From: Streptomyces angustmyceticus | Lineage (GTDB): Bacteria > Actinomycetota > Actinomycetes > Streptomycetales > Streptomycetaceae | Reading direction: 5' to 3' | Assembly: GCF_019933235.1 (NCBI RefSeq) | Contig: NZ_CP082945.1 | Coordinates: 2,790,001 to 2,854,000 of the forward strand | DNA length: 64,000 bases | Shown: in pieces, positions 1 to 9,021 of the stretch | How the letters are laid out: every line of letters starts with the position of its first letter | Numbering within the stretch: the stretch's first letter is position 1 | Notes under the pieces: model-generated | Told to the model about the DNA's origin: nothing | Database searches by the model: none | What the model saw: the letters and a program-made list of their open reading frames with translations, nothing else | Position numbers and translations under genes: made by a program

Positions 1-1880
1 GCGGGGTCGTGGGCCACCAGGCGCTGCGGTTCGGCGAGCGCCTGGGCGATCAGCTCGTCGGAAGGCCGCGGCAGCGCCTGCCCGGCGGCGCGTTCCTCCT
101 CGCGCAGGGCCCGCCCCAGCCGCCGCAGGTCGGCGGCGTCCATACCGCCCAGCGGGGAGGTCAGCAGGTCCAGCGCGGTCTCGGCGTCGAGCACGGGGCG
201 GGCGCCGGGGGCGGGGGCGGCCTCGACAGGGTGGGTGTCATCGGGGACGGCCTCGGCGGACGGGGCATCCCCGGGGGCAGACTCGACGGGCAGGGCGTCA
301 TCGAAGGCGGGCGCGACGGGCGAGGCGCCACCAGGGGCGGCCGCCCCGGCTTCCCCCTCCCCCGCCCCGGCCCCGTCCGCACCCGGCCCCTCCAACGCGG
401 CCCGTGCCGCCACCCGCAGTGCGGTCAGCAGTGGGGCGACCGCGGGTTCGTGGCGCAGGGGCAGGTCGTCGCCGTCGATGTCGAGCGGTACGCCGGCGGA
501 GGTCAGGGCGCGGCGTACGGCGGGGAGGGAGCGCCCGCCGGCGCGGACGAGGACGGCCATCTCGTGCCAGGGCACGCCGTCTTCGAGGTGGGCGCGGCGC
601 AGGATGTCGGCGATGTTGTCGAGCTCGGTGCCGGGTGTCGGGTACGTGTACACCTCGACGCGGCCGCCGTCCCGTACGGGCACCGGTTCGCGGTGGGCGC
701 GGACCTTACGGGCGGGCAGGCGGGTGAGCGGCATCCGGTGGGTGAGCAGCCGGGTGGCGGCGAGCAGGGCGGCGCCGGAGCGCCGGGAGGTGCCGAGCAC
801 GGCCACGGGGGCGGGGGTGCCGTCGCCGCGGCGGAAGGTCTCGGGGAAGTCGAGGATGCCGTTGACGTCGGCGCCGCGGAAGGCGTAGATCGACTGGTCG
901 GGGTCGCCGAAGGCGACGAGTGTGCGGCCCGGAGCGCCCGGCCGGCCCGTCGCTCCGTGGTTGCCGGCGAGCGCGCGCAGCAGCCGTACCTGGGCGGCGT
1001 CGGTGTCCTGGTACTCGTCGACGTAGACCGCGTCGTAGGCGGTGGCCAGTTGTGCCGCGACGTCGGTGTCCTCGGCGAGCAGCACCGCGCGGTGCACCAG
1101 CTCGGCGTAGTCCAGTACGCCCTGGGCGTCCAGGACGTCGAGGTATTCGGCGAGGAAGGCGGCCGCCGCGCTCCAGTCGGGGCGGCCGGTGCGGCGGGCG
1201 AAGGCGTCGAGGGCGTCCGGGCCCAGGCCCAGTTCGCGGCTGCGGGCGAGCACCGCGCGGACCTCGTCGGCGAAGCCGCGGGTGGTCAGGCAGGCCCGCA
1301 GTTCGTCGGGCCAGCTCACCCGGGCGCGGCCGGTGCCGGCCAGTTCCGCCTGTCCTTCGAGGAGTTCGCGGACGGCGAGGTCCTGTTCGGGTCCTGACAG
1401 CAGCCGGATGGGGTCGGCGAAGAGGTCGGCGTCCTGGTGGGCGCGGACCAGGGCGTAGCAGAAGGAGTGGAAGGTCGTCGCCTGCGGGATGCCGGCCCGG
1501 GGGCCGGCCCCGGGGGCGGTCGGCCCGGCGGGCTGTCCCTCCAGGTCGGCCAGCCGGGCCGCGAGCCGGTCGCGGAGTTCGACGGCGGCCTTGCGGCTGA
1601 AGGTGAGGACGAGGATCCGGTCGGGGTCGGTGCCGGCCCGCACCCGGCGGGCGACCGACTCCACGAGTGTCGTGGTCTTGCCGGTGCCCGGCCCGGCCAG
1701 CACCAGCAGGGGGCCGTGCCGGTGGTCAACCACGGCGCGCTGCGCTGCGTCCAACGCAGGAGGAGTCGCCCGCCCCGGCGGGGTGCGCACCAGCCGGTAC
1801 GTGCCCGCGGCACCCCGCGGCGCCGCCCGGTGGGGCTGCGTCGTCGGGACGGCCGGGGAGGCCGAGAAGGAGGAACTCAC
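1..1880 (-). CDS. UvrD/REP-family ATP-dependent DNA helicase, AdnA-like (3' end cut by window edge)
   Basis: Superfamily 1A helicase motor acting on DNA ends or repair intermediates. About 626 residues are visible. Walker A AGPGTGKT lies at residues 62-69, the Walker B/motif II DEYQDT near residue 286, and GDPDQSIYAFRGAD (motif III) near 322-335; the C-terminal part runs off the left edge. Start taken as GTG at 1880. The upstream frame stays open and no strong Shine-Dalgarno is visible, so the N-terminus is uncertain. In mycobacteria the first helicase gene next to an MGMT-like gene is adnA, half of the AdnAB end-resection motor-nuclease; that assignment is by neighbourhood and motor type, because the nuclease region that would prove it is outside the window. 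Confidence 0.85.
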   Translation of the reverse strand, partial: MSSSFSASPAVPTTQPHRAAPRGAAGTYRLVRTPPGRATPPALDAAQRAVVDHRHGPLLVLAGPGTGKTTTLVESVARRVRAGTDPDRILVLTFSRKAAVELRDRLAARLADLEGQPAGPTAPGAGPRAGIPQATTFHSFCYALVRAHQDADLFADPIRLLSGPEQDLAVRELLEGQAELAGTGRARVSWPDELRACLTTRGFADEVRAVLARSRELGLGPDALDAFARRTGRPDWSAAAAFLAEYLDVLDAQGVLDYAELVHRAVLLAEDTDVAAQLATAYDAVYVDEYQDTDAAQVRLLRALAGNHGATGRPGAPGRTLVAFGDPDQSIYAFRGADVNGILDFPETFRRGDGTPAPVAVLGTSRRSGAALLAATRLLTHRMPLTRLPARKVRAHREPVPVRDGGRVEVYTYPTPGTELDNIADILRRAHLEDGVPWHEMAVLVRAGGRSLPAVRRALTSAGVPLDIDGDDLPLRHEPAVAPLLTALRVAARAALEGPGADGAGAGEGEAGAAAPGGASPVAPAFDDALPVESAPGDAPSAEAVPDDTHPVEAAPAPGARPVLDAETALDLLTSPLGGMDAADLRRLGRALREEERAAGQALPRPSDELIAQALAEPQRLVAHDP

Positions 1881-2220
1881 GTGGATCGCCGGTCCTGAGG
1901 AGGTGCTGGTCGTGGTGCGGTGGTGGTGCGCGGCGCCGTGGTCCGCGGGCCGGGAGTGGTCCGGCCGTGCGGGGCGCGGCGGGGCCGTCGTCGTGACGGC
2001 AGGGCCCGACGCTACGCCAGGTGGTGGCCGTGCCGCAGCGCGTCCCACGGCCCGCCGGGCGGCCGCCGCCATGACCCGCCGGGTGGCCGGCCCCGTGACC
2101 CGCCGGGTGGCCGGCCCCATGGCCCGCGGCTCGGTGCCGCCGGCCCGGAGGGCTGTCGTTCGGCCCGGGCCGGCCCGGCGGCTCGGGTCCGCGACCCGGG
2201 CGGGACGCGGCCGGGAGCCG
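1881..2220. other. 340-bp gap between helicase and ATL gene, with a 24-bp tandem repeat
   Basis: No convincing gene is seen. Both flanking genes read leftward, so the gap must hold the helicase leader. It carries about three copies of a 24-bp GC-rich unit at 2048-2118 (two of them identical over 23 bp) and is otherwise low-complexity G+C-rich DNA. Confidence 0.5.
2048..2118. repeat. 24-bp tandem repeat, two near-identical copies plus one degenerate
   Basis: Copies at 2072-2094 and 2096-2118 are identical (core CCGCCGGGTGGCCGG) and a diverged copy precedes them at about 2048-2071. The repeat sits just downstream of the ATL gene stop on the minus strand. Confidence 0.75.
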
Positions 2221-2637
2221 CTAGTCCGGGCGCCCGTCCCAGCGGGCCCGCCGCATGTCGAGCCGCGGTATGTGGTCGTCGGCGGCGTGCGGGGCGGTGC
2301 GCAGCGGAGTGCCCTCGTCGCGGTAGTGCGCCAGGGCGCGCAGTTCGCTGCCGGGCAGCAGCCGGCCGTCCGCGCGGACCACCCGCCACCAGGGCACGGC
2401 GCCGCCGTAGAGCGCCATCACCCGCCCGACCTGCCGCGGACCTCCTTCTTCGAGCCACTCCGCGACGTCCCCGTACGTCATCACCCGGCCCGCCGGGATC
2501 AGCTCGGCGACGGCCAGGACGCGTTCCGCGTACTCCGGGAGTTCCGGACCTTCCGCGCCTCCCGGACCTTCCGGGCCTTCCTGGTCTTCCGGGTTCGCGG
2601 GGAATTCACCCGATGTCTCATCTCCGGTCCCACTCAT
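2221..2637 (-). CDS. Alkyltransferase-like (ATL) DNA repair protein, MGMT C-terminal fold without the active Cys
   Basis: 138 residues. An acidic Gly/Pro/Glu-rich N-terminal 30 residues precede the MGMT DNA-binding fold (GRVMTYGDVAEW around 50-61, GRVMALYGG around 71-79). Where true O6-alkylguanine transferases have PCHRV, this protein has PWWRV at residues 82-86, so the acceptor Cys is Trp. That substitution defines ATL proteins, which bind alkylated guanine and hand it to nucleotide excision repair without repairing it. ATG at 2637 is preceded by AGGATGG at good spacing; an in-frame ATG lies at 2646. It sits 340 bp from the repair helicase, as in mycobacteria. Confidence 0.9.
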   Translation of the reverse strand: MSGTGDETSGEFPANPEDQEGPEGPGGAEGPELPEYAERVLAVAELIPAGRVMTYGDVAEWLEEGGPRQVGRVMALYGGAVPWWRVVRADGRLLPGSELRALAHYRDEGTPLRTAPHAADDHIPRLDMRRARWDGRPD

Positions 2638-2823
2638 TCGGTCCATCCTGCCGCACGGCACCGACAATGGGAGCGGACACACGGTCCCGTCCCTCCGGGA
2701 GGTCGGTGGCAAGGCGTCGGCGGCCCCGTGCGGGGAGGGCGTTCCGCTTCCCGCGCCCCCGAAATGCACCCTGATGCCCCCCTCCACCGGTCGGCCGTGC
2801 CACCATCTTCCGGACGGTGACTG

Positions 2824-5800
2824 GTGATACGAGATCAAGAAGAGACGGCCGAGCAGCAGGGTGCGGCGCCTCCATGGGAGGCGGGCGCCCCTGAAGCGCT
2901 GGCCGTCGACGCCGCCGGCCCGGCGCCCGGACCGGCCGCACGGACCCGGCGGCCGCGGCGGCGGCAGGCGGCACCACAGGGGAAGCACCAACGGAGGCCG
3001 GACACGGCTTCCGCTACCGAAAAGGCGAGCACGATCGAGAAGGCCGAACGACCCGGGGCGTCCGAGAGGCCGGAAGGACCCAAGGAGCCCGAGCCCACCG
3101 AGCGGCACGAGGAGGAGCCGAACGGCGAGCGGAACAGCAGGGAGCCCGAGGAGGGGCAGGACGGACCGGCCGCGCGCGACGAGCACGAGGAGCCGGCGTC
3201 CGGCACGCCCCAAAACCGGCCCCACACGGGCTCGCACCGCTCCGACCTGGGCTCCGGCGAGTACGGCGAGTTCCACGTCGACCGGGTCTCCGGCGACGAG
3301 CCGCTGCTGCCCGCCCGGGTGCACCGCCCCGCCGACCTGCTGCGGCTGCTGCTCGGCATCGCCGGGATCGCCCTCGTCCTCGGACTCGCCACGTTCGCCC
3401 ACGGCACCACCCAGGGCCTGGCGCGGGACATCGGGACCGGCGCGAAGGCGGCGCCGCCGCTGCTGATCAACCTGGCGGGGCTCACCTCCAGCGTCGCGGT
3501 GCTGATCGTGCCGGTGGCGTTCGCCGTCGAGCGGCTGATCAAGCGCGACGGGCTGCGGATCGCGGACGGGGTGCTGGCCGCCGTCCTCGCCCACGGAGTG
3601 TCGCTGGCCGCCGACCTGTGGGTGGCCGACTCCGCGCCCGTCTCCATCCGGGACGCGCTGACCCAGCCCCTGGAAAACGGGTCGCTCTCCGCCCCGGTGC
3701 ACAGCTATCTGGCGCCCGTGATCGCCTATATGACGGCCGTGGGCATGTCCCGGCGGCCGCGCTGGCGGGTCGCGATGTGGTGCGTGCTGCTGCTGGACGC
3801 CTTCGCGGTGCTGGTGGGGCGCTACACCACCCCGTTCGCGATCATCACGACGGTGCTGATCGGCTGGACCGTCGCCTACGGCACCCTCTACGCCGTCGGC
3901 TCCCCCAACGTCCGCCCCACCGGCCAGAACCTCCTCGCGGGGCTGCGCCGGGTCGGCTTCCATCCGGTGTCCGCGCTGCGGGCGGAGGACGCCACCCCCA
4001 CGGAGCACACCGAGCACCCCGACCGCGGCCGCCGCTACCTCGTCACCCTGGAGGACGGTCCGCCGATCGACGTCACCGTGGTGGACCGCGAGCAGCAGGC
4101 GCACGGCTTCTTCTACCGGGTGTGGCGCAGGCTCTCGCTGCGCGGCATCAACCAGCGCCGCAGCCTGCAGTCGCTTCGCCAGGCGCTGGAGCAGGAGGCG
4201 CTGCTGGCGTACGCGGCCATCGCGGCCGGCGCCCACGCCCCCAAGCTGATCGCGACCTCCGAGCTCGGGCCGGACGCGGTGATGCTGGTCTACGAGCACA
4301 TCGGCGGCCGCACCTTCGACTCGCTGGCCGACGAGGAGATCACCGACGCGCTGATGCACAGCGCCTGGCGGCAGGTCGAGGCGCTGCAGTCCCGGCGGAT
4401 CGCGCACCGGCGGCTGGTCGGTGACGCGCTGCTGATGGATCGTTCCGGCACCATCGTCCTGACCGAGCTGCGCGGCGGCGAGATCGCGGCCGGTGATCTG
4501 GTGCTGCGGATGGACATCGCCCAGCTGCTGGCCACCTGCGGTCTGCGGGTCGGTGCGGAGCGGGCGGTGGCCGCGGCGGTCGAGGTGCTCGGCCCGGACG
4601 CGGTCGCCGACAGCCTGCCGCTGCTGCAGCCGATCGCGCTGAGCCGCACCACCCGCGCGACGCTGCGCCAGCTGGCCCGCGAGCGCGCCAAGCGGGAGCG
4701 GGAGGCCGTACTGGCGGCCTCGCAGGCGGCCAAGGAGGCGCGGGAGGAGCGCGAGGCGGAGGGTCCCAAGGACCGCAAGACGCTGCGGGCCGAGCGGCAC
4801 GCGGAGAAGAACGCCGAGAAGCGGGCCCTGGACGAGGCGTCGGAGGAGGCCCGCGAGGAGGATCTGCTCGCCCAGATCCGCCGGCAGGTGCTGCTGATCC
4901 GTCCGACCGCGGTGATCGAACCCGCCAAGCTGGAGCGGCTCAGCCCGCGCAAACTCATCACCTGGATTGCCGGCGCCTTCGCCGTGTACCTGCTGTTGTC
5001 CCAGCTCACCAACTTCAACCTGGGCGACATGGTCAACAAGGCGGAGTGGGAGTGGGTGCTGGTCGCGGCCTTCTTCTCGGCGCTGACGTACATCGCGGCG
5101 GCGATGAGCCTGCTGGGGTTCGTCACCGAGCGGGTGTCGTTCGTCCGCACGGTCATCGCGCAGATCGCGGGCAACTTCGTGAAGCTGGTGGCGCCCGCGG
5201 CGATCGGCGGTGTGGCGCTCAACACCCGCTTCCTGCAGCGGGCCGGGGTCCGGCCGGGGCTGGCGGTGGCCAGCGTCGGCGCGTCCCAGCTGTTCGGCCT
5301 GGGCAGCCATGTGCTGCTGCTGCTGGTCTTCGGCTATCTGACCGGCACCCAGGAGCAGACCCCGTCGATCTCGCCGTCCCGTACGGTCATCGCCGGCCTG
5401 CTGACGGTGGCTGTGCTGGTCCTGATCGTCACGGCGGTGCCGGCGCTGCGGAAGTTCGTCTCCACCCGGGTGCGGTCGCTGTTCGCGGGGGTCGTCCCGC
5501 GGATGCTGGACATCCTGCAGCGGCCCGGGAAGCTGGTCACCGGCATCGGCGGGATGCTGCTGCTGACGGCGGCGAACGTGATGTGCCTGGACGCCTCGAT
5601 CCGGGCGTTCGGCGGCGGCGACACGATCAGCTACGCGAGCATCGCGGTGGCCTTCCTCGCCGGTAACGCGCTGGGCTCGGCCGCGCCGACGCCGGGCGGT
5701 GTGGGCGCCGTCGAGGGCGCGCTGATCGGTGCGCTGACGGTCGCCGGGCTCGCGGGCGACACGGCCTTCCCGGCGGTGCTGCTGTTCCGGCTGATGGTCT

Positions 5801-5865
5801 TCTGGCTGCCGGTGCTGCCGGGCTGGCTGGCCTTCACCTACCTCACCCGCAAGGGCGAGATCTGA
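2824..5865 (+). CDS. Large membrane protein: disordered N-terminus, degenerate kinase-like domain, UPF0104/LPG-synthase-type TM domain
   Basis: 1013 residues from a GTG start. Residues 1-160 are charged and low-complexity. Several membrane helices follow (about 175-390). Residues about 410-640 resemble an aminoglycoside-phosphotransferase/ABC1-type kinase fold, but the catalytic-loop and DFG-like positions are eroded (HRRLVGDALL and ELRGG), suggesting a pseudokinase. A highly charged helical linker (about 640-690) leads to a C-terminal membrane domain of the lysylphosphatidylglycerol-synthase TM family (PF03706), with the hallmark TPGGVGAVEG near 955. No aminoacyl-transferase domain is present, so lipid flipping or transport rather than Lys-PG synthesis is the likely role. 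It converges on moeZ across a strong hairpin. Substrate unknown. Confidence 0.8.
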   Translation: MIRDQEETAEQQGAAPPWEAGAPEALAVDAAGPAPGPAARTRRPRRRQAAPQGKHQRRPDTASATEKASTIEKAERPGASERPEGPKEPEPTERHEEEPNGERNSREPEEGQDGPAARDEHEEPASGTPQNRPHTGSHRSDLGSGEYGEFHVDRVSGDEPLLPARVHRPADLLRLLLGIAGIALVLGLATFAHGTTQGLARDIGTGAKAAPPLLINLAGLTSSVAVLIVPVAFAVERLIKRDGLRIADGVLAAVLAHGVSLAADLWVADSAPVSIRDALTQPLENGSLSAPVHSYLAPVIAYMTAVGMSRRPRWRVAMWCVLLLDAFAVLVGRYTTPFAIITTVLIGWTVAYGTLYAVGSPNVRPTGQNLLAGLRRVGFHPVSALRAEDATPTEHTEHPDRGRRYLVTLEDGPPIDVTVVDREQQAHGFFYRVWRRLSLRGINQRRSLQSLRQALEQEALLAYAAIAAGAHAPKLIATSELGPDAVMLVYEHIGGRTFDSLADEEITDALMHSAWRQVEALQSRRIAHRRLVGDALLMDRSGTIVLTELRGGEIAAGDLVLRMDIAQLLATCGLRVGAERAVAAAVEVLGPDAVADSLPLLQPIALSRTTRATLRQLARERAKREREAVLAASQAAKEAREEREAEGPKDRKTLRAERHAEKNAEKRALDEASEEAREEDLLAQIRRQVLLIRPTAVIEPAKLERLSPRKLITWIAGAFAVYLLLSQLTNFNLGDMVNKAEWEWVLVAAFFSALTYIAAAMSLLGFVTERVSFVRTVIAQIAGNFVKLVAPAAIGGVALNTRFLQRAGVRPGLAVASVGASQLFGLGSHVLLLLVFGYLTGTQEQTPSISPSRTVIAGLLTVAVLVLIVTAVPALRKFVSTRVRSLFAGVVPRMLDILQRPGKLVTGIGGMLLLTAANVMCLDASIRAFGGGDTISYASIAVAFLAGNALGSAAPTPGGVGAVEGALIGALTVAGLAGDTAFPAVLLFRLMVFWLPVLPGWLAFTYLTRKGEI

Positions 5866-5904
5866 GCGGAGCCCGCAGGGCGCTGCGGCCTCCGGCGCAC
5901 GGCA

Positions 5905-5950
5905 CGCGAAAGGCGCCGGTCCGTACGGGGTACGGACCGGCGCCTTCGCG
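5905..5950. terminator. Bidirectional hairpin terminator between convergent genes
   Basis: A long near-perfect inverted repeat with arms built on GGCGCCGGTCCGTAC and GTACGGACCGGCGCC and a short loop. It lies between the 3' ends of the membrane protein gene and moeZ, with no T-tract, as is usual in Streptomyces. Confidence 0.85.
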
Positions 5951-5994
5951 CTGGGAGCTGCCGGCCCCGGGAGGGGCCCGGCGGGCCGTGGCGT

Positions 5995-7173
5995 CTAGTA
6001 GACCGGCTTCTCCGGCTCGACGGTGTTGACCCAGCCGATGACGCCGCCGCCGACGTGCACGGCGTCGGCGAAGCCCGCGGACTTCAGTACGGCCAGCACC
6101 TCGGCGGAGCGGACGCCCGTCTTGCAGTGCAGGACGATCTTCTTGTCCTGGGGGAGGTCCTGGAGGGCGCTGCCCATGAGGAACTCGTTCTTCGGGATCA
6201 GCCGGGCGCCGGGGATGGACACGATCTCGAACTCGTTCGGCTCGCGGACGTCGATGATCTCGATCTTCTCGTCGCCGTCGATCCACTCCTTGAGCTGCTG
6301 GGGAGTGATCGTGGAGCCGGCCGCCGCCTCCTGGGCCTCCTCGGACACGACGCCGCAGAAGGCCTCGTAGTCGATGAGCTCGGTGACGGTCGGGTTCTCG
6401 CCGCAGATGGCGCAGTCGGGGTCCTTGCGGACCTTGACCTGGCGGTAGGTCATCTCCAGCGCGTCGTAGATCATCAGACGGCCGACGAGCGGGTCGCCGA
6501 TGCCGGCGAGCAGCTTGATGGCCTCGTTGACCTGGATGGAGCCGATGGAGGCGCACAGCACGCCGAGGACGCCGCCCTCGGCGCAGGAGGGCACCATGCC
6601 GGGCGGCGGGGGCTCCGGGTACAGGCAGCGGTAGCAGGGGCCGTGCTCGGACCAGAACACCGACGCCTGGCCGTCGAAGCGGTAGATCGAGCCCCACACG
6701 TACGGCTTGTTCAGCAGCACGCAGGCGTCGTTGACCAGGTAGCGGGTGGCGAAGTTGTCGGTGCCGTCGACGATCAGGTCGTACTGCGCGAAGAGCTCCA
6801 TGACGTTGGTGGAGTCGAGGCGCTCTTGGTGCAGGTTGACCGTGACGTACGGGTTGATGCCCAGGACGGTGTCCTTCGCGGACTCCGCCTTGGAGCGGCC
6901 GATGTCCGCCTGGCTGTGGATGATCTGGCGCTGCAGGTTCGACTCGTCGACCTCGTCGAACTCCACGATGCCGAGCGTGCCGACGCCGGCCGCGGCCAGA
7001 TACATCAGGGCGGGCGAGCCCAGGCCACCGGCGCCGACGCACAGCACCTTGGCGTTCTTCAGCCGCTTCTGCCCGTCCATCCCGACGTCCGGGATGATCA
7101 GGTGGCGGGAGTACCTGCGGACCTCATCGACGGTGAGCTCCGAAGCGGGCTCGACCAGGGGTGGCAGCGACAC
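5995..7173 (-). CDS. moeZ: MoeZ: adenylyltransferase/sulfurtransferase (ThiF/MoeB plus rhodanese)
   Basis: 392 residues. It activates the C-terminal Gly-Gly of sulfur-carrier proteins by adenylation and then transfers sulfur, serving molybdopterin and, in actinomycetes, other thio-cofactor or thio-metabolite routes. The ThiF/MoeB domain (1-270) has the nucleotide loop GAGGLGS (47-53), zinc-ligand Cys pairs C180/C183 and C254/C257, and conserved Cys197. The rhodanese domain (about 290-385) carries catalytic Cys350 in LHCKTGVRS. GTG at 7173 is chosen because GGAG lies six bases upstream and family homology begins there; in-frame codons extend further upstream but have no such signal. Confidence 0.96.
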   Translation of the reverse strand: MSLPPLVEPASELTVDEVRRYSRHLIIPDVGMDGQKRLKNAKVLCVGAGGLGSPALMYLAAAGVGTLGIVEFDEVDESNLQRQIIHSQADIGRSKAESAKDTVLGINPYVTVNLHQERLDSTNVMELFAQYDLIVDGTDNFATRYLVNDACVLLNKPYVWGSIYRFDGQASVFWSEHGPCYRCLYPEPPPPGMVPSCAEGGVLGVLCASIGSIQVNEAIKLLAGIGDPLVGRLMIYDALEMTYRQVKVRKDPDCAICGENPTVTELIDYEAFCGVVSEEAQEAAAGSTITPQQLKEWIDGDEKIEIIDVREPNEFEIVSIPGARLIPKNEFLMGSALQDLPQDKKIVLHCKTGVRSAEVLAVLKSAGFADAVHVGGGVIGWVNTVEPEKPVY

Positions 7174-7270
7174 GGGGACTCCGTTGATCGGTCGTGGTGG
7201 GGTTCCCCCCGCCCGAGCGGAGCCGAGAGTGGGGGAGCTTGCTCTCCCCGTAACACTGCCACGCCCTTCT

Positions 7271-8077
7271 TCATTCCGAGACACCTGTTCCGATGCGCGA
7301 GACGAGTTCGTCCCAGTAACCGGGCAGCGACTCCCAGGCGCCATCGGGCACCCCCGCGCCCGCCGCGGCACGCCGGTCGGTGACGTACACGGTGCCCGCG
7401 CCCTGCCAGCGGGCGATCCGCAGCGCCTCGTCGAGGTGGCCGCGCGGCACGCTGTGGACGAGGTGACAGAACCGCTCCGGAGGGTGGTCGGCGGTCCACT
7501 CGGCCACCTGTGACCAGCGGTAGTCGGCCCAGGAGCCGGCGAAGGTGACGAGCTGGTCGGCGGTCTCGGCGTAGCCGGGGTGGGGGTGGCTGCCGTGCCC
7601 GAGGACGAGGGGGCCGCCGCACAGCGCGCGCAGGGCGTCGGTCAGCCGCCGCGTCGCGGGCAGGTGCGCCCGGTCCGTGGGAGCACGGTCCAGCCAGAAG
7701 CCGTCGGTCTTGTACCACTCCAGGTGGCGGTGGGCGTCGGAGAGCAGCTCGGCGAAGGGCCGCGTCCCGCGCCCGGTGTCCAGGTGTCCCAACAGGCGGA
7801 CACCGGCGTCCCGCAGCCGGGCGGCGGCCGGCAGGCAGTGCGGGTCGGGGCGGGAGCCGGGGCCGTTGGACACGTCGAGGACCGCCCAGTGCAGCGGCCC
7901 CGTCCCCAGCGGGGCCCGCGGCTCCCGCGGCGGCGCGGACCCGCCGGCGCCGCGCAGCAGTCCGGCCCATTCGGCCGGCGCCAGCAGGGGGTGGGCGAAA
8001 CCCGGCACCCCGATGCCGCACGGCGTCGTCCCGCCGGCGGCGGGGGCGGCGCCGGCGGTGCGGGTCAGATGCGACAC
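7271..8077 (-). CDS. Spherulin-4 family glycoside hydrolase-like protein (PelA hydrolase-domain relative)
   Basis: 268 residues, a TIM-barrel-type protein of the spherulation-specific family 4, related to polygalactosaminidases and the hydrolase domain of PelA. Recognisable blocks are GIGVPGFAHPLLAP (22-35), LDVSNGPGS, LGHLDTG and the acidic strand end DGFWLD, which carries the expected catalytic acids. No signal peptide is visible. GTG at 8077 overlaps the end of the epimerase gene by 13 bp, so translation is probably coupled. Last gene of the polysaccharide-like operon. Substrate (a galactosamine-containing glycan) is inferred from family and context only. Confidence 0.8.
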   Translation of the reverse strand: MSHLTRTAGAAPAAGGTTPCGIGVPGFAHPLLAPAEWAGLLRGAGGSAPPREPRAPLGTGPLHWAVLDVSNGPGSRPDPHCLPAAARLRDAGVRLLGHLDTGRGTRPFAELLSDAHRHLEWYKTDGFWLDRAPTDRAHLPATRRLTDALRALCGGPLVLGHGSHPHPGYAETADQLVTFAGSWADYRWSQVAEWTADHPPERFCHLVHSVPRGHLDEALRIARWQGAGTVYVTDRRAAAGAGVPDGAWESLPGYWDELVSRIGTGVSE

Positions 8078-9021
8078 GCGGCCTCCATCCAGATGTCGGC
8101 CAGGGACTCCTCCAGCACGATCCGCGGGCGCCAGCCGAGCCGGTCGCGGGCGGTGCGGACGTCCGCCTGCTGCCAGGTGCCGCAGCCGTCCGGATACGGG
8201 TAGGTGACCGGCGGCGAGCCCGTCGGGTGCTCGGGGGACGGGCCGGGGATGACCAGCCGGGCGGGCGGCGAGTCGAGTTCGTGGAGCGCGCCGCCGAAGC
8301 CGGCGACCCGGGCGAGCACGGACGCGGCCTCGCGCAGCCGCACGGCCCGGCCGGTCCCGATGTTGACGACGCCCTGCGCGGCGGACAGCGAGGCGGCGTG
8401 CACCGCCCGCGCGACATCGCGTACGTCGACGAAGTCCCGCTGGACGCCGAGCCCGCCGAGCTTGAGTTCGTTGTCGCCGGACTGCATGGCGCGGCGCATC
8501 GCCTCGGCGAGCCGGCCCAGCGGCGAGCCCGCCGGGGTGCCGGGGCCGACCGGCGAGAAGATCCGCAGCACGACGGCGTCCAGCCCGGAGCCCAGGACCA
8601 GTTCGGTCGCGGCGAGTTTGCTGACGCCGTAGGGCCCTCCGGGGCGCGGCACCGCGTCCTCGGCGGTGGAGGACCCGGGCTGGGACGGCCCGTACTCGGA
8701 GGCGCAGCCCAGGTGGACGAGGCGGGCGCCGCAGCTGCTGCGGCGCAGCGATTCGCAGATGGTGGCGACCGCGACGGTGTTGTGCCGGGTCAGGTCGCGG
8801 GCGCCGCCACGGGTGGCGCCCGCGCAGTTGACGACGACCCCGGGGTGGACGGCGTCGAGGAAGCGGGTGAGCGCCCCGGGGCTGCCGGTGGCGAGGTCGA
8901 AGCGGACGTCGGCGTCGTCGCCCCGCCCGAGGGCGGTGAGCTGGACGGCGGGGTCGGCGAGCAGGCGGTCGGCGACATAACGGCCCAGATAGCCGTTGGC
9001 ACCGATGAGCAGCACCCTCAT
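8065..9021 (-). CDS. NAD-dependent nucleotide-sugar epimerase/dehydratase
   Basis: 318 residues, extended short-chain dehydrogenase. The Rossmann loop GANGYLG lies at residues 7-13, a CASEYG motif supplies the catalytic Ser/Thr position, and YGVSK is the Tyr-x-x-x-Lys pair. Likely interconverts a UDP-sugar (a C4-epimerase such as PelX would fit the context, but specificity cannot be read here). ATG at 9021 is preceded by a G-run and overlaps, as ATGA, the stop of a 16-codon upstream ORF with a strong ribosome-binding site, so its translation is probably coupled to that leader. Confidence 0.88.
   Translation of the reverse strand: MRVLLIGANGYLGRYVADRLLADPAVQLTALGRGDDADVRFDLATGSPGALTRFLDAVHPGVVVNCAGATRGGARDLTRHNTVAVATICESLRRSSCGARLVHLGCASEYGPSQPGSSTAEDAVPRPGGPYGVSKLAATELVLGSGLDAVVLRIFSPVGPGTPAGSPLGRLAEAMRRAMQSGDNELKLGGLGVQRDFVDVRDVARAVHAASLSAAQGVVNIGTGRAVRLREAASVLARVAGFGGALHELDSPPARLVIPGPSPEHPTGSPPVTYPYPDGCGTWQQADVRTARDRLGWRPRIVLEESLADIWMEAACRI

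Noticed and set aside
2221..5310. 1029-codon open frame on the minus strand antisense to the large membrane protein
   Set aside because: Only its last 138 codons form a recognisable protein; the rest is a compositional shadow of the plus-strand gene, with no domain and no ribosome-binding site.
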